Assembly (NCBI GenBank): GCA_002453155.1
Contig: DKGG01000025.1
Coordinates: 1-64,000, forward strand
Direction: 5' to 3'
DNA length: 64,000 nucleotides
From: Bdellovibrionaceae bacterium UBA6776
GTDB taxonomy: Bacteria; Bdellovibrionota; Bdellovibrionia; Bdellovibrionales; UBA1609
The position numbers and the translations under genes were made by a program. Shown piece by piece: positions 26,043 through 34,776 of the stretch (the stretch's first letter is position 1; every line of letters begins with the position of its first letter). The notes beneath the pieces were generated by a model, which was given only the letters and a program-made list of their open reading frames with translations, was not told the DNA's origin and did no database searches.

Positions 26043-26918
26043 TTGTCTGTTCCAGAGCACATTCTCAAGAAAGTAAAACTCATCGAGATCAAAACTCGAA
26101 AGGTTGTGAACAACCTTTTTGTGGGAGAATACCATTCGGCCTTTAAGGGCCAAGGGATGACCTTCTCTGAGTTTCGAGAGTATGTGCCTGGGGATGATGT
26201 TCGTAGCATTTCTTGGACTGTGACCGCGCGCACAGGAAAGCCTTACATCAAAAAGTATGATGAAGAACGGGAAATGAACGTGGTTCTTGCGGTGGATGTG
26301 AGTGGATCACAGCAGGCGGGGAGCACGGAAGACTTAAAAGGAGAAATCAGCGCCCACCTGTCTGCACTGCTTGGATTTTCGGCCGCGCAAAATAAAGATG
26401 CCGTTTGTTTGTATCTTTTTTCAGATCAACCCGAACACTATGTGCCCGCCAAAAAGGGAAAGGGTCAGATTCATCGCTTGCTTCGGGATCTTTATTACTT
26501 TGAACCTCAGTCTAAAAAAACGTCTCTTGAAAGTTCGTTGGAATATTTGCGGGGAGTTTTAAAGAAGAAGGCGCACATTTTTTTAATCAGTGATTTTCAA
26601 GATCAGAATTTCGAAAACTCTCTTTCGCGCCTCAGTCGAAAACACGACGTGGTTGCAGTTTGGATTGTGGATCCTTTTGAGGTCAAAATGCCAAAGATGG
26701 GACTTGTGGATTTTGAATGTCCTGAAACGGGGCAGATTCTTACAGTGGACACGTCCTCGGCCATTTTTCAAAAGGAATATCGCGCAGTTTATGAGCGTTC
26801 CTTAAAAGAGACCAAGCAAAAGTTGGTTCAGTCTCGCGTAGATTTGATCGAAGTGGACACTTCTAAAGACATCGTGATGCCGCTGTTGAAATACTTCCGC
26901 ATGAGGTCGGCGCGATGA
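26043..26918 (+). CDS. DUF58 protein (bat operon)
   Basis: 291 residues from a TTG immediately after the moxR stop. No transmembrane segment, unlike the paralogue at 7969. DUF58 box: FSEFREYVPGDDVRSISWTVTARTGKPYIKKYDEEREM. The C-terminal part has a VWA-like fold: VVLAVDVSGSQQAG (DxSxS) and HIFLISDFQD. In Bat operons this protein is cytosolic and is thought to work with MoxR and the VWA membrane proteins. Confidence 0.92.
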   Translation: MSVPEHILKKVKLIEIKTRKVVNNLFVGEYHSAFKGQGMTFSEFREYVPGDDVRSISWTVTARTGKPYIKKYDEEREMNVVLAVDVSGSQQAGSTEDLKGEISAHLSALLGFSAAQNKDAVCLYLFSDQPEHYVPAKKGKGQIHRLLRDLYYFEPQSKKTSLESSLEYLRGVLKKKAHIFLISDFQDQNFENSLSRLSRKHDVVAVWIVDPFEVKMPKMGLVDFECPETGQILTVDTSSAIFQKEYRAVYERSLKETKQKLVQSRVDLIEVDTSKDIVMPLLKYFRMRSAR

Positions 26919-27760
26919 GTGATGCCATTCTTTGGAACTGTCAGTTGGAAGACAATCAGAACCTCACTGTAGGTTCTGTCTTTCGATTGAGCTGCCAAGG
27001 AAATTTAGAGGCCAAACTGCAGGAGCCTTTGCAACTGGTGTTGCCCAAGGAAACACCGGCCCACGCCCTGGTCTTATTGAATGCAAAAGAAGTGACCGAA
27101 AAAACACTGGTTGCAGAGTTGACCTCTTACCGTGCCGGAAAATTTGACTTTCCCTTCGTTCAATTTTCAGACGGGGAAACCACCATCGATGCCGGGAAAG
27201 TTTCCTTTGAAGTTCAATCCGTCCTTCAAAAAGATTCCAAACCCATTGGGCCCTTTGGTCCCTTTGGATTGGATTTTCCTCAGATTTTAATATACGCGGC
27301 AATTGGTGCTGGGGCTTTTGTCCTTTTGGTTTTGAGTTTGGCTTTTTGGCGACACCGCAAAAAGAAAGCCTTAGAATCCGCTTTGGAAAGATATCACTCG
27401 CGCAAGTCGCCCTTTTTGCAGTTTGAATCCACTTTGAGAGGTCTTCTTCAACGGGCCCGTTGGAAGAAGCAAATGGATGTGGAAGAGATCAAAGAATACA
27501 TTGAAGATTCAGAAGAGGCCCTTCGCGTTTATTTTTTGCGAATGTTAAAGATTCAAACCATGGATATGAGTTTGAGAGCCTTACGCAAGGAAATTACCAA
27601 ACGAGAACCTTCCAGTGAAAAGAATTGGATACGTTGGATCAAAGAGTTTCGTTTGATGCGTGCGCAACCTCAAAAAGTGGATTTGCCCAGTTTGATTGAA
27701 ATTTTAGACCAGTCCAGGGAATTGATTTCTAAGTTCGAAAACAAAGGGAAGGTGTCATGA
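26915..27760 (+). CDS. Single-pass membrane protein of the bat operon
   Basis: 281 residues, overlapping both neighbours by 4 bases. An N-terminal beta-rich domain (~120 residues) lacks a signal peptide; then comes one transmembrane helix (FPQILIYAAIGAGAFVLLVLSLAFW) and a basic, helical cytosolic tail. This is the slot filled by DUF4381-like proteins in other moxR-bat operons, and its layout fits, but I see no sequence motif that proves homology. The internal anchor implies the N-terminal domain crosses the membrane. Confidence 0.7.
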   Translation: MSDAILWNCQLEDNQNLTVGSVFRLSCQGNLEAKLQEPLQLVLPKETPAHALVLLNAKEVTEKTLVAELTSYRAGKFDFPFVQFSDGETTIDAGKVSFEVQSVLQKDSKPIGPFGPFGLDFPQILIYAAIGAGAFVLLVLSLAFWRHRKKKALESALERYHSRKSPFLQFESTLRGLLQRARWKKQMDVEEIKEYIEDSEEALRVYFLRMLKIQTMDMSLRALRKEITKREPSSEKNWIRWIKEFRLMRAQPQKVDLPSLIEILDQSRELISKFENKGKVS

Positions 27761-28764
27761 GTTTCGCCAGCCCCTTCTTTTTGTTTTTAATTCCCATTCT
27801 GGTGCCATTTTTTATTTGGTTTTTGCTCTTTCGGAAAAAACGGCGCCCCACAGTTTTGGCTCCTCACTTTTTTTATCTCAAGCAAGTGCGACCTACCCTA
27901 AGGGCGCAAACCGTTTGGATTCCGACCGTTTTGTTTTTGATCTCTTTGACTTTTTTGTTGGTGGCAATGGCACGACCTCAGGAAGCCACCACAAAGATTA
28001 AAAAGAATGTGGAGGGGATTGATATTATGATCGCCTTCGACATTTCAGACAGTATGTTGATTGAAGACATGCACCCAGTAAATCGCTTGGAGAGTGCAAA
28101 AGACACCATTGAAAAGTTTGTTTCTGGTCGCTCTACGGACCGCATCGGTTTGGTGGTGTTCTCCGGTGAAAGCTACACCCGCGTTCCGTTGACCTTGGAT
28201 TACCCCTTGCTCCTTGAAAGCGTAAAAGAGGTCCAGACGTCCCGAAACATCAAAATGGGAACAGCCATCGGCGTGGCTCTTGCCAATGCGGTGGCGCGGT
28301 TGAAAGATTCCACGGCAAAGAGTCGGGTCATTATTTTTCTCACAGATGGAGAGAACAACTCCGGAACCATTGCGCCGGATACGGCTTTGGACATTGCCAA
28401 AGGTTACGGGATTAAAATCTACTCCATTGGAATTGGGAAAGACGGTCAGGCTCAACTTCCGGTTGTTCTTGAAGACGCCTTTGGTCGTAAAGTGAAGCGT
28501 TACCGACCCATGCACTCGAAAGTCAATGAAGAGCTATTGAGCCGCATGGCCAATGAAACCGGTGGAAAATTTTGGCGAGCCACCACAACAAAAGATCTCA
28601 AAGGTGTTTTTAATGCCATTGATCGATTGGAAAAATCAAAGGTGGAAGTCAATCAGTACACAAAATACAAAGAGCTGTTTCAAGATTTCTTACGTTGGGC
28701 AGTGGTCTTCTTTTTCTTAGGTGGATTGATTCAGTGGACCGCCTATCGGAGGGTGCCGGCATGA
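27757..28764 (+). CDS. batA: BatA-like VWA membrane protein
   Basis: 335 residues. Two N-terminal helices (FLFLIPILVPFFIWFLLF and WIPTVLFLISLTFLLVAMARP), a VWA domain with a complete MIDAS (AFDISDSMLIEDM, Thr in TRVPLTLD, Asp in FLTDGENNSG), and one C-terminal helix (WAVVFFFLGGLIQWTAY). Start overlaps the previous stop (ATGA). Bat proteins were named for Bacteroides aerotolerance, and the operon is linked with envelope stress in several phyla. Confidence 0.92.
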   Translation: MSFASPFFLFLIPILVPFFIWFLLFRKKRRPTVLAPHFFYLKQVRPTLRAQTVWIPTVLFLISLTFLLVAMARPQEATTKIKKNVEGIDIMIAFDISDSMLIEDMHPVNRLESAKDTIEKFVSGRSTDRIGLVVFSGESYTRVPLTLDYPLLLESVKEVQTSRNIKMGTAIGVALANAVARLKDSTAKSRVIIFLTDGENNSGTIAPDTALDIAKGYGIKIYSIGIGKDGQAQLPVVLEDAFGRKVKRYRPMHSKVNEELLSRMANETGGKFWRATTTKDLKGVFNAIDRLEKSKVEVNQYTKYKELFQDFLRWAVVFFFLGGLIQWTAYRRVPA

Positions 28765-29825
28765 GTTACCGTTTCGCCAATCCGGACATTTTGAATCTGC
28801 TCTATTTGATTCCAATTCTTGTGATTTTGTCCGTGGCTCTTCGCCGTCGCATTCGAAAACAAAGCCATTCTGTTTTTTCGAAGAAGGCGTGGGCTTGGAG
28901 CACTCAGTCCTTAAAGCCCGGTGTCATCAAATGGAAATTTTTCTTTCAATTTTTGTCACTGACTTTTGTAATTTTGGCTTGGGCCCGTCCTCAGTTTGGA
29001 GAAGGTCAGCAAAAGGTCAAAAGTGAAGGTTTGGAAATTGCTCTGGTTGTGGATGTCTCTACCAGTATGCTTGCGGAAGATGCGAAACCCAGCCGTTTGG
29101 AATTGGTCAAACGAGAATTGAGACGTTTTCTGGAATCTTTGGGTGGCGACAAAGTGGGTTTGGTGGCATTTGCAGGAAGTGCAGTGACCTTGTCGCCTTT
29201 AACTCCCGACAAGTCCGCATTGTATATGTATATCGATTCGCTTTCCACAGACGCGGTCAGCACTCAAGGAACCAGTTTTCAAAAGGCTTTGGAGCAAGCC
29301 CATCGTCTTTTGGTTCGAGGTGGTCTTGAAAACGACGAGCAAACCCATGTGACAAAGGCTGTGGTGTTGGTTTCCGACGGAGAGGATTTTTCCAAGGAGG
29401 CCAAAGCTCAGGCAGAGAATCTAAAAAAGGATGGCATTCGGATTTTTTCACTGCTCGTGGGAACCGAAAAAGGGGCCCCCATTCCTTTGAGAGACAACTA
29501 TGGAAATTTGGTGGGTTACAAAAAAGACAATCAAAACAAAGTGATTTTGTCCGAAGCCAAAGGGGAATCCTTAAAACTCATTTCAGATTTGACGGGAGGC
29601 TCTTTTAAAGCCTTGGTTTTTGGAGGCCAGGCCATTCCTCGATTGGTCAGTGAGTTGAACCAGCTTGAAAAATCTGAATTCGAGAACATGGAGATGGTTC
29701 AATACAACGAAGTGTTCCAATACTTTTTGTTTTTTGGAGTCTTGTTCTTTTGCTGGTCTTTGATTTTGCGCGAGCGCAGGTCGGCAGGAACTTTGTGGAA
29801 GGGGAGGTTTGAGGTTCGCTTATGA
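28761..29825 (+). CDS. batB: BatB-like VWA membrane protein
   Basis: 354 residues from the ATG at 28761, which overlaps the batA stop; the upstream open frame to 28695 lies inside batA. Same plan as BatA: two N-terminal helices (LLYLIPILVILSVAL, FFFQFLSLTFVILAWARP), VWA with MIDAS DVSTSMLAED and VSDGEDFSKEA, and a C-terminal helix (YFLFFGVLFFCWSLIL). BatA and BatB are expected to pair in the membrane. Confidence 0.92.
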   Translation: MSYRFANPDILNLLYLIPILVILSVALRRRIRKQSHSVFSKKAWAWSTQSLKPGVIKWKFFFQFLSLTFVILAWARPQFGEGQQKVKSEGLEIALVVDVSTSMLAEDAKPSRLELVKRELRRFLESLGGDKVGLVAFAGSAVTLSPLTPDKSALYMYIDSLSTDAVSTQGTSFQKALEQAHRLLVRGGLENDEQTHVTKAVVLVSDGEDFSKEAKAQAENLKKDGIRIFSLLVGTEKGAPIPLRDNYGNLVGYKKDNQNKVILSEAKGESLKLISDLTGGSFKALVFGGQAIPRLVSELNQLEKSEFENMEMVQYNEVFQYFLFFGVLFFCWSLILRERRSAGTLWKGRFEVRL

Positions 29826-30547
29826 AAAATCAGCTTCTATCTTTGCTACTTCCACTTGTTGTCTTTGGATCTTCAGCTTCTGCGGAAAGTGTAGAAAGTT
29901 ATTTTTTATCCAAAGAAGGTTTAAAACAGCTGGAATCAAAAAACTTTCAATCCTCCTTGGGAACTTGGGTGAAGGCCTTAGAGTCTGATCCGCTCAATCC
30001 AAAACTCCATTTAAACTTAGGAATTTCTTTGTACGCTTTGGGGGAGTTTGAAAAGGCGGCCAAGGCCTTCCATGGAGTTCGAGGTCTGGCCAAAAACAAC
30101 GAGGAACTTTTTGTTTCGCTATTTGATGAAGCTGTTGCACTGGGACAAGACAAAAAAGTGGATGAAGCTTTAAAGGTCTATCAAGAGGCTTTAAAAATTC
30201 ATCCCGACTCCAAAGAGGTAAAAATCAACATCGAGCTACTGACCATGGAGCAAAGTCAGCAAGGTGGAAAAGGGTCCTCCGATCAAAAAGACCAGAACTC
30301 TCAAAATAAAGATAACAAAGAGGGCGAAGGTGAAGGAAACGGCGACAAAGACAAGCAAAAGCCTCAAGATTCCAAAGGTCAGGACCAAAAGCAAAAGAAG
30401 CCTCAGCCGAAAAAGTTTAAGAGCGAAGAATTGACAGCCTCAGACGTGAAGAAAATTTTGGACGAGTTAAAATCCCAAGAGCAAGGCATCCGAGCCAAAG
30501 AATATGAAAAAGGTCCGAAAGAACGACCTGCGGGAAAGGATTGGTAG
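29822..30547 (+). CDS. batC: BatC-like TPR protein
   Basis: 241 residues with a signal peptide (LLSLLLPLVVFGSSASA). Three TPR units lie at ~30-140 (SSLGTWVKALESDPLNPKLH, LGISLYALGEFEKAAKAF, VYQEALKIHPDSKEVKINI). The rest is an unstructured Gln/Lys/Gly/Asp-rich stretch ending with a short helix (SDVKKILDELKSQE). This TPR plus low-complexity tail is characteristic of BatC. Overlaps batB by 4 bases. Confidence 0.88.
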   Translation: MKNQLLSLLLPLVVFGSSASAESVESYFLSKEGLKQLESKNFQSSLGTWVKALESDPLNPKLHLNLGISLYALGEFEKAAKAFHGVRGLAKNNEELFVSLFDEAVALGQDKKVDEALKVYQEALKIHPDSKEVKINIELLTMEQSQQGGKGSSDQKDQNSQNKDNKEGEGEGNGDKDKQKPQDSKGQDQKQKKPQPKKFKSEELTASDVKKILDELKSQEQGIRAKEYEKGPKERPAGKDW

Positions 30548-30551
30548 CCAC

Positions 30552-32444
30552 ATGAGCACACTTCGTTGGATGATCGCAGTCACTCTTTTCACTTTGTCTC
30601 TGGGAGCATGGGGTGCGGAGATTCAAGTGATCGCTTCAACAGATCGAACCGAAGTGGGGCTTGGTGATTCGTTCACCTTGCAGGTGACCATTTCTTCGGA
30701 GGGTTCTGTGCAAACGGATTCACCGGATTTGAGCTCGGACCGTTTGCAAAATTTAGAAATCGTCAATCAATGGGGACCATCAACTCAAATGCAAAGTGTG
30801 TTCAGTGGGGGCACCATGATGGTTTCCCACTCGAAGACCTACAACTATTTGTTGGCCGCAAACAAATTGGGAAAGGCCGTGATCCCTGCAATTACCGTGG
30901 TCGTAGACGGCTCTGCTTACAAAACAGATCCCATTGAAATTTCTGTGGTGGATCAGCCCTCCTCTAGGGGTTCTCAAAGAAGGCAGCGTTCGCAAAATGA
31001 TATTTTCAGTCAAATGGATCAGTTGGAGCAGCAGATGTTCAATCAATTGCTTCAACGTCGATTTGGGGGAGGTGCACCTCAACCTTCGGATCCGCTCTTT
31101 GACGATACACCCATCAATCCCAAGGAAGCCTTTTTTCTGCGTGCAGAGGCAGACAAAAAAGAAGCCTATGTGGGAGAGCAAGTGACAGCGAATTGGTACT
31201 TGTACACTCGAGGAACCATCACAGACATCGACACTTTGAAATACCCCACGCTCAGAGGTTTTTGGAAAGAAGAAATCGAAATGGCCACCCGTTTGAATTT
31301 TGAGCAGGTGGTGTTGAATGGAATCCCATATCAACGGGCGCTTTTGGTGTCCTACGCTTTGTTTCCCATCAAAGCCGGTTCTGCGAGCATTGATCCTTAC
31401 AAAGCAAAATGCACAGTGATCACTCCAGGGAATATGGGATTTGGCAGACCTTATCAGTTCACCAAAGCCAGTCCTCCTTTATCATTGAAAGTGTTGGATG
31501 TGCCCAAAGAGAATCGGCCTTCTGATTTTACTGGAGCGGTGGGATCTTTTCAGGTTTCGGCCAGTTTGGATCAAAACAAAGTGCCTGCCCATCAGCCGGT
31601 CACATGGAAAGTGCGAATTTCCGGTCGAGGAAATGCAAAATTGATCGACCTTCCGGCCTTTGATCTTCCAAAGGCTGTGGAGCTTTATGATCAAAAGTTT
31701 GATTCCAAGTTCAATCGCAACGGGACCAGCTACAAAGAGTTTGAAATATTATTGATTCCTCGAGAAGAGGGAAAAGTAGAGATCCCCTCCATTTCTTTTA
31801 GTGTTTTTAACCCGGACAAAAAATCCTTTGAAAAGATTCAAACAGAAAAGCTTCTTTTGGATGTGGGGCCGGGGACACGAACAGATGTGGCTCAAGGAAC
31901 CGATTTGAAAACGCCGACGGACAACAAGTCTAAGGCTCAAGAGGAATGGTCCATTTATCCAACGCCCTCGACGGCAGACGCCGCCAGTTTTGCACTGCCC
32001 TTACCGGCGTGGTGGTCGCTTTTTGCCTTTTCATTTTTATCAGTTTTAGGTCACGCCTGGGTGGGACTTGGAAAAACCAAGCGCAAAGAAACTTTGAGAC
32101 AGGTTTTAAAAATGCGTCTCAAAAAATTGAGCAAACTTTCTAAGGCTCACAAGTGGCGTGAATTTGGAACAGAGATGAGCAACGGGATTTATAAAATTGT
32201 AGGATTGGTGGTGAGTTCAACCGGAGGCTCCACCGATTTGAACAGCTTGTTAAAAATGGCTCCTCCAAGTTTGCGAAGAGAGCATGGAGAAGATTTGAAA
32301 AACTTGGTGCAAGAGGTGGAAGGCTTGGCGTTTGCCCCAGAAGAAATTGCAAAAACCAAAGCCAGTCCTGAAAATCTCTTGAAGCTCCAGAAGAAGTTTG
32401 AAAGTTTGATGAATGCAGCCATTCAAAAGGTCGAGGAGGAGTGA
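30552..32444 (+). CDS. batD: BatD-like oxygen-tolerance protein
   Basis: 630 residues from the ATG at 30552 (signal peptide LRWMIAVTLFTLSLGAWG); an in-frame start at 30504 lies inside batC. Several Ig-like domains, with the family motifs VGLGDSFTLQVTIS, YNYLLAANKLGKAVIPAI, KEAYVGEQVTANWYLYTR and FEILLIPREEGKVEIP. A membrane helix at ~500 (WWSLFAFSFLSVLGHAWVG) is followed by a cytosolic helical tail. Last canonical bat gene; the transglycosylase gene follows directly. Confidence 0.9.
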   Translation: MSTLRWMIAVTLFTLSLGAWGAEIQVIASTDRTEVGLGDSFTLQVTISSEGSVQTDSPDLSSDRLQNLEIVNQWGPSTQMQSVFSGGTMMVSHSKTYNYLLAANKLGKAVIPAITVVVDGSAYKTDPIEISVVDQPSSRGSQRRQRSQNDIFSQMDQLEQQMFNQLLQRRFGGGAPQPSDPLFDDTPINPKEAFFLRAEADKKEAYVGEQVTANWYLYTRGTITDIDTLKYPTLRGFWKEEIEMATRLNFEQVVLNGIPYQRALLVSYALFPIKAGSASIDPYKAKCTVITPGNMGFGRPYQFTKASPPLSLKVLDVPKENRPSDFTGAVGSFQVSASLDQNKVPAHQPVTWKVRISGRGNAKLIDLPAFDLPKAVELYDQKFDSKFNRNGTSYKEFEILLIPREEGKVEIPSISFSVFNPDKKSFEKIQTEKLLLDVGPGTRTDVAQGTDLKTPTDNKSKAQEEWSIYPTPSTADAASFALPLPAWWSLFAFSFLSVLGHAWVGLGKTKRKETLRQVLKMRLKKLSKLSKAHKWREFGTEMSNGIYKIVGLVVSSTGGSTDLNSLLKMAPPSLRREHGEDLKNLVQEVEGLAFAPEEIAKTKASPENLLKLQKKFESLMNAAIQKVEEE

Positions 32445-34706
32445 TTGACTCAAGTAAAATGGAAATCAAGTCTTTCAAAATGTGGTCTGATTTTCATGGG
32501 TCTAATGTTGGCAAATCCTTCTCAAGCAGCCCTTCCGCGCTCCATTTCAATTTCTACAAAGAAGTCCTTTCAAACGGTGGATTTGAACCAAGGGGAGGCC
32601 TTGCCCGCGTCCGGCCTTCCTCGTCAAATGGCGTTGGCAAAGCGGGCATATTTAAAGGGAAAAAAATCAGAGTGTTTGAAATGGGTCCGAGTGGTCTCAT
32701 CAAAAGCCAAAACCTTGCGACACTGGTCCGCTTTGATGGAGTTGAATTGCGCGTTGATGGATGAGCCTCAATTGGGAGATCTCAATCGAATCCTCAGTGT
32801 GTTCAGGAAAAATCCCGAGTGGTTGTTGGTGGGGCCCTCGGTGAATGAACTTCGAAAGTCTTTCAGTCAGGGCTTGGTTCTTCGAGCACGCTTACAGGCA
32901 AAATCGCAAAGACAAAAAGCCTGGGAGTTTATCAGTGAAGCGCTCACTTACCAAGAGTGGATGGATCCCGAGCAACGTGCGGATTTGTATGCGGTGGCCG
33001 GAGAGATTTCATTTGTGAATCAAGATCTTCTGGCGGCAAAAGATTTTTTTGAGAAGAGCTTAAAGATTAAGCCGTCCAAAGAGTTGCAGAACCGCATGGA
33101 CTCTATTTTGACAGCGTTAAAGCCGGAGTCTCAAGCCGGTGTTCCCGCTCCGATTGGAATTGGATTTAATCAAGGTCCATCCGCAACCGATGAAGAAAAG
33201 AAGATTTATCAGCGAATGAATGCGGCGATTTCTTCAAAAGATTTTTTGTCAGCGATTTCCGATGGAGTGGCGTTACTCAACCAGTTTCCGGGCGGATATT
33301 ACGCAGAAGATGTTGAGAATCAGGTTTCCAGTTTGTTTATGGGTGTGGCGACGGGCGATGATCAAAAATGGGAACAGATCAAAGAGCGGACACTGAAAGC
33401 CCTTAAAAAAGCGCCCGGGGATCGTCTGCTCAATTGGGGAAGACTTGCTTTTCGAAGAGGAAAGTACCGCGCGGCCTATGATTTGGCAGAAGCCTCAGCG
33501 GACAAGTTGGACAATGAGGAACGTGCGGGTCGCGCCTACTTGCTGGCGGCTCAATCCGCACGATCGTCAAAAGAGTTGAGTCTTGCAATTAAAAATTATC
33601 GAGTGCTGACAGAGAAGTTCACCGGCGAAAGTTATTATCAAGAATCCCTTTTTGAATTGGGGTTGATTTATTTTCGGTCTGACAAATTCTCCAATGCAGC
33701 GGCAACCTTCGAAAAACTTCTGTCCTCAGAAAATAGCCAAGATTTTGAATATCGATCTCTCTATTGGGCGTGGCGGTCTTTGAAAAATTTAGAGATGAAG
33801 CGCTCTCAAGAATTTCAAGATCTGTTGCTTTCTAAATATCCCATGACTCTTTATGGAATGCAGGCGCTGGCGGAAAAGAACAATGGGATCATTCAGTTGA
33901 ATCCTTCAAAAGGGCCGATGAAGCCCATTCAAATTCGTCTTCGCCTTTTTCCTGAAGAGCTTCAGGCCTGGGAGCGTTTTGCTGTCCTATTAAAAGGGGG
34001 ATGGCTGGAAGAGGCGCAAAAAGAATTGAGTTATTTACCGGCTCCTCAAACCGCGGAAGAACATTTGGTTTACTCCAAGCTTTACTCGGAAGCTCGCGGT
34101 TATGTGAAAGCCATTCGTTTGATGAACAAAGCTTGGGAGATGAGCCCCAGCTACGCTTACCAAAAAGAATTGCTGGAATGGATCTTTCCCAAAAACTTTA
34201 AGAAAGACCTGTTGGCCGCTCAAAAGAAAACGGGAGTGAATGACACCTGGCTTCGATCTTTGATTCGACAGGAAAGTGCCTTCAACCCTAGGGCGGTCAG
34301 CCCTTCGAACGCCCTTGGACTGATGCAACTTCTGCCTGCCACCGCGAATGAGGTGGCCATGGAAGTGGGACGCGGTCCTTTGGACCTTCCCAATGACCTT
34401 TTTCAGGCGAGCAGGAACATTGAACTGGGCTCTCGGTACTTGGAAAAAATGCTCAACCGCTTTGATGGAAAGCTCCCGTTTGCTTTGGCGGCTTACAACG
34501 CAGGGCCCACACGTTTGAGCCGATGGTTGAGCGGTGCGAAAATTCCTCTGACAGAAACGGAACTTTGGGTGGATGAGTTGCCATGGGCCGAGACCAGTCT
34601 GTACGTCAAAGCGATCCTCAGAAATATTTTAATCTATGAACTTCTAGACAAAGGTCAGTTGGACCTGACCTCTCCCATATGGCAGATTTCTTCGAAAGGA
34701 TCCTGA
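32445..34706 (+). CDS. Soluble lytic transglycosylase (Slt70-like) with TPR superhelix
   Basis: 753 residues from a TTG that has GGAGGAG upstream and abuts the batD stop. Signal peptide (LSKCGLIFMGLMLANPSQA), then ~550 residues of helical repeats of the Slt ring type, and a C-terminal SLT domain: TWLRSLIRQESAFNPRAV with the catalytic Glu, NALGLMQLLPATA, NIELGSRYLEKML, ALAAYNAGPTRLSRWL. It cleaves peptidoglycan glycan strands in the periplasm. Translational coupling to batD is unusual and ties murein cleavage to the Bat complex. Confidence 0.93.
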   Translation: MTQVKWKSSLSKCGLIFMGLMLANPSQAALPRSISISTKKSFQTVDLNQGEALPASGLPRQMALAKRAYLKGKKSECLKWVRVVSSKAKTLRHWSALMELNCALMDEPQLGDLNRILSVFRKNPEWLLVGPSVNELRKSFSQGLVLRARLQAKSQRQKAWEFISEALTYQEWMDPEQRADLYAVAGEISFVNQDLLAAKDFFEKSLKIKPSKELQNRMDSILTALKPESQAGVPAPIGIGFNQGPSATDEEKKIYQRMNAAISSKDFLSAISDGVALLNQFPGGYYAEDVENQVSSLFMGVATGDDQKWEQIKERTLKALKKAPGDRLLNWGRLAFRRGKYRAAYDLAEASADKLDNEERAGRAYLLAAQSARSSKELSLAIKNYRVLTEKFTGESYYQESLFELGLIYFRSDKFSNAAATFEKLLSSENSQDFEYRSLYWAWRSLKNLEMKRSQEFQDLLLSKYPMTLYGMQALAEKNNGIIQLNPSKGPMKPIQIRLRLFPEELQAWERFAVLLKGGWLEEAQKELSYLPAPQTAEEHLVYSKLYSEARGYVKAIRLMNKAWEMSPSYAYQKELLEWIFPKNFKKDLLAAQKKTGVNDTWLRSLIRQESAFNPRAVSPSNALGLMQLLPATANEVAMEVGRGPLDLPNDLFQASRNIELGSRYLEKMLNRFDGKLPFALAAYNAGPTRLSRWLSGAKIPLTETELWVDELPWAETSLYVKAILRNILIYELLDKGQLDLTSPIWQISSKGS

Positions 34707-34776
34707 AAGGGTTGCGAGGACTTTCCCGGTCAAGTTAAACTGATCATTCAGGGCCACATCGAACCAAGGAGGTTTC

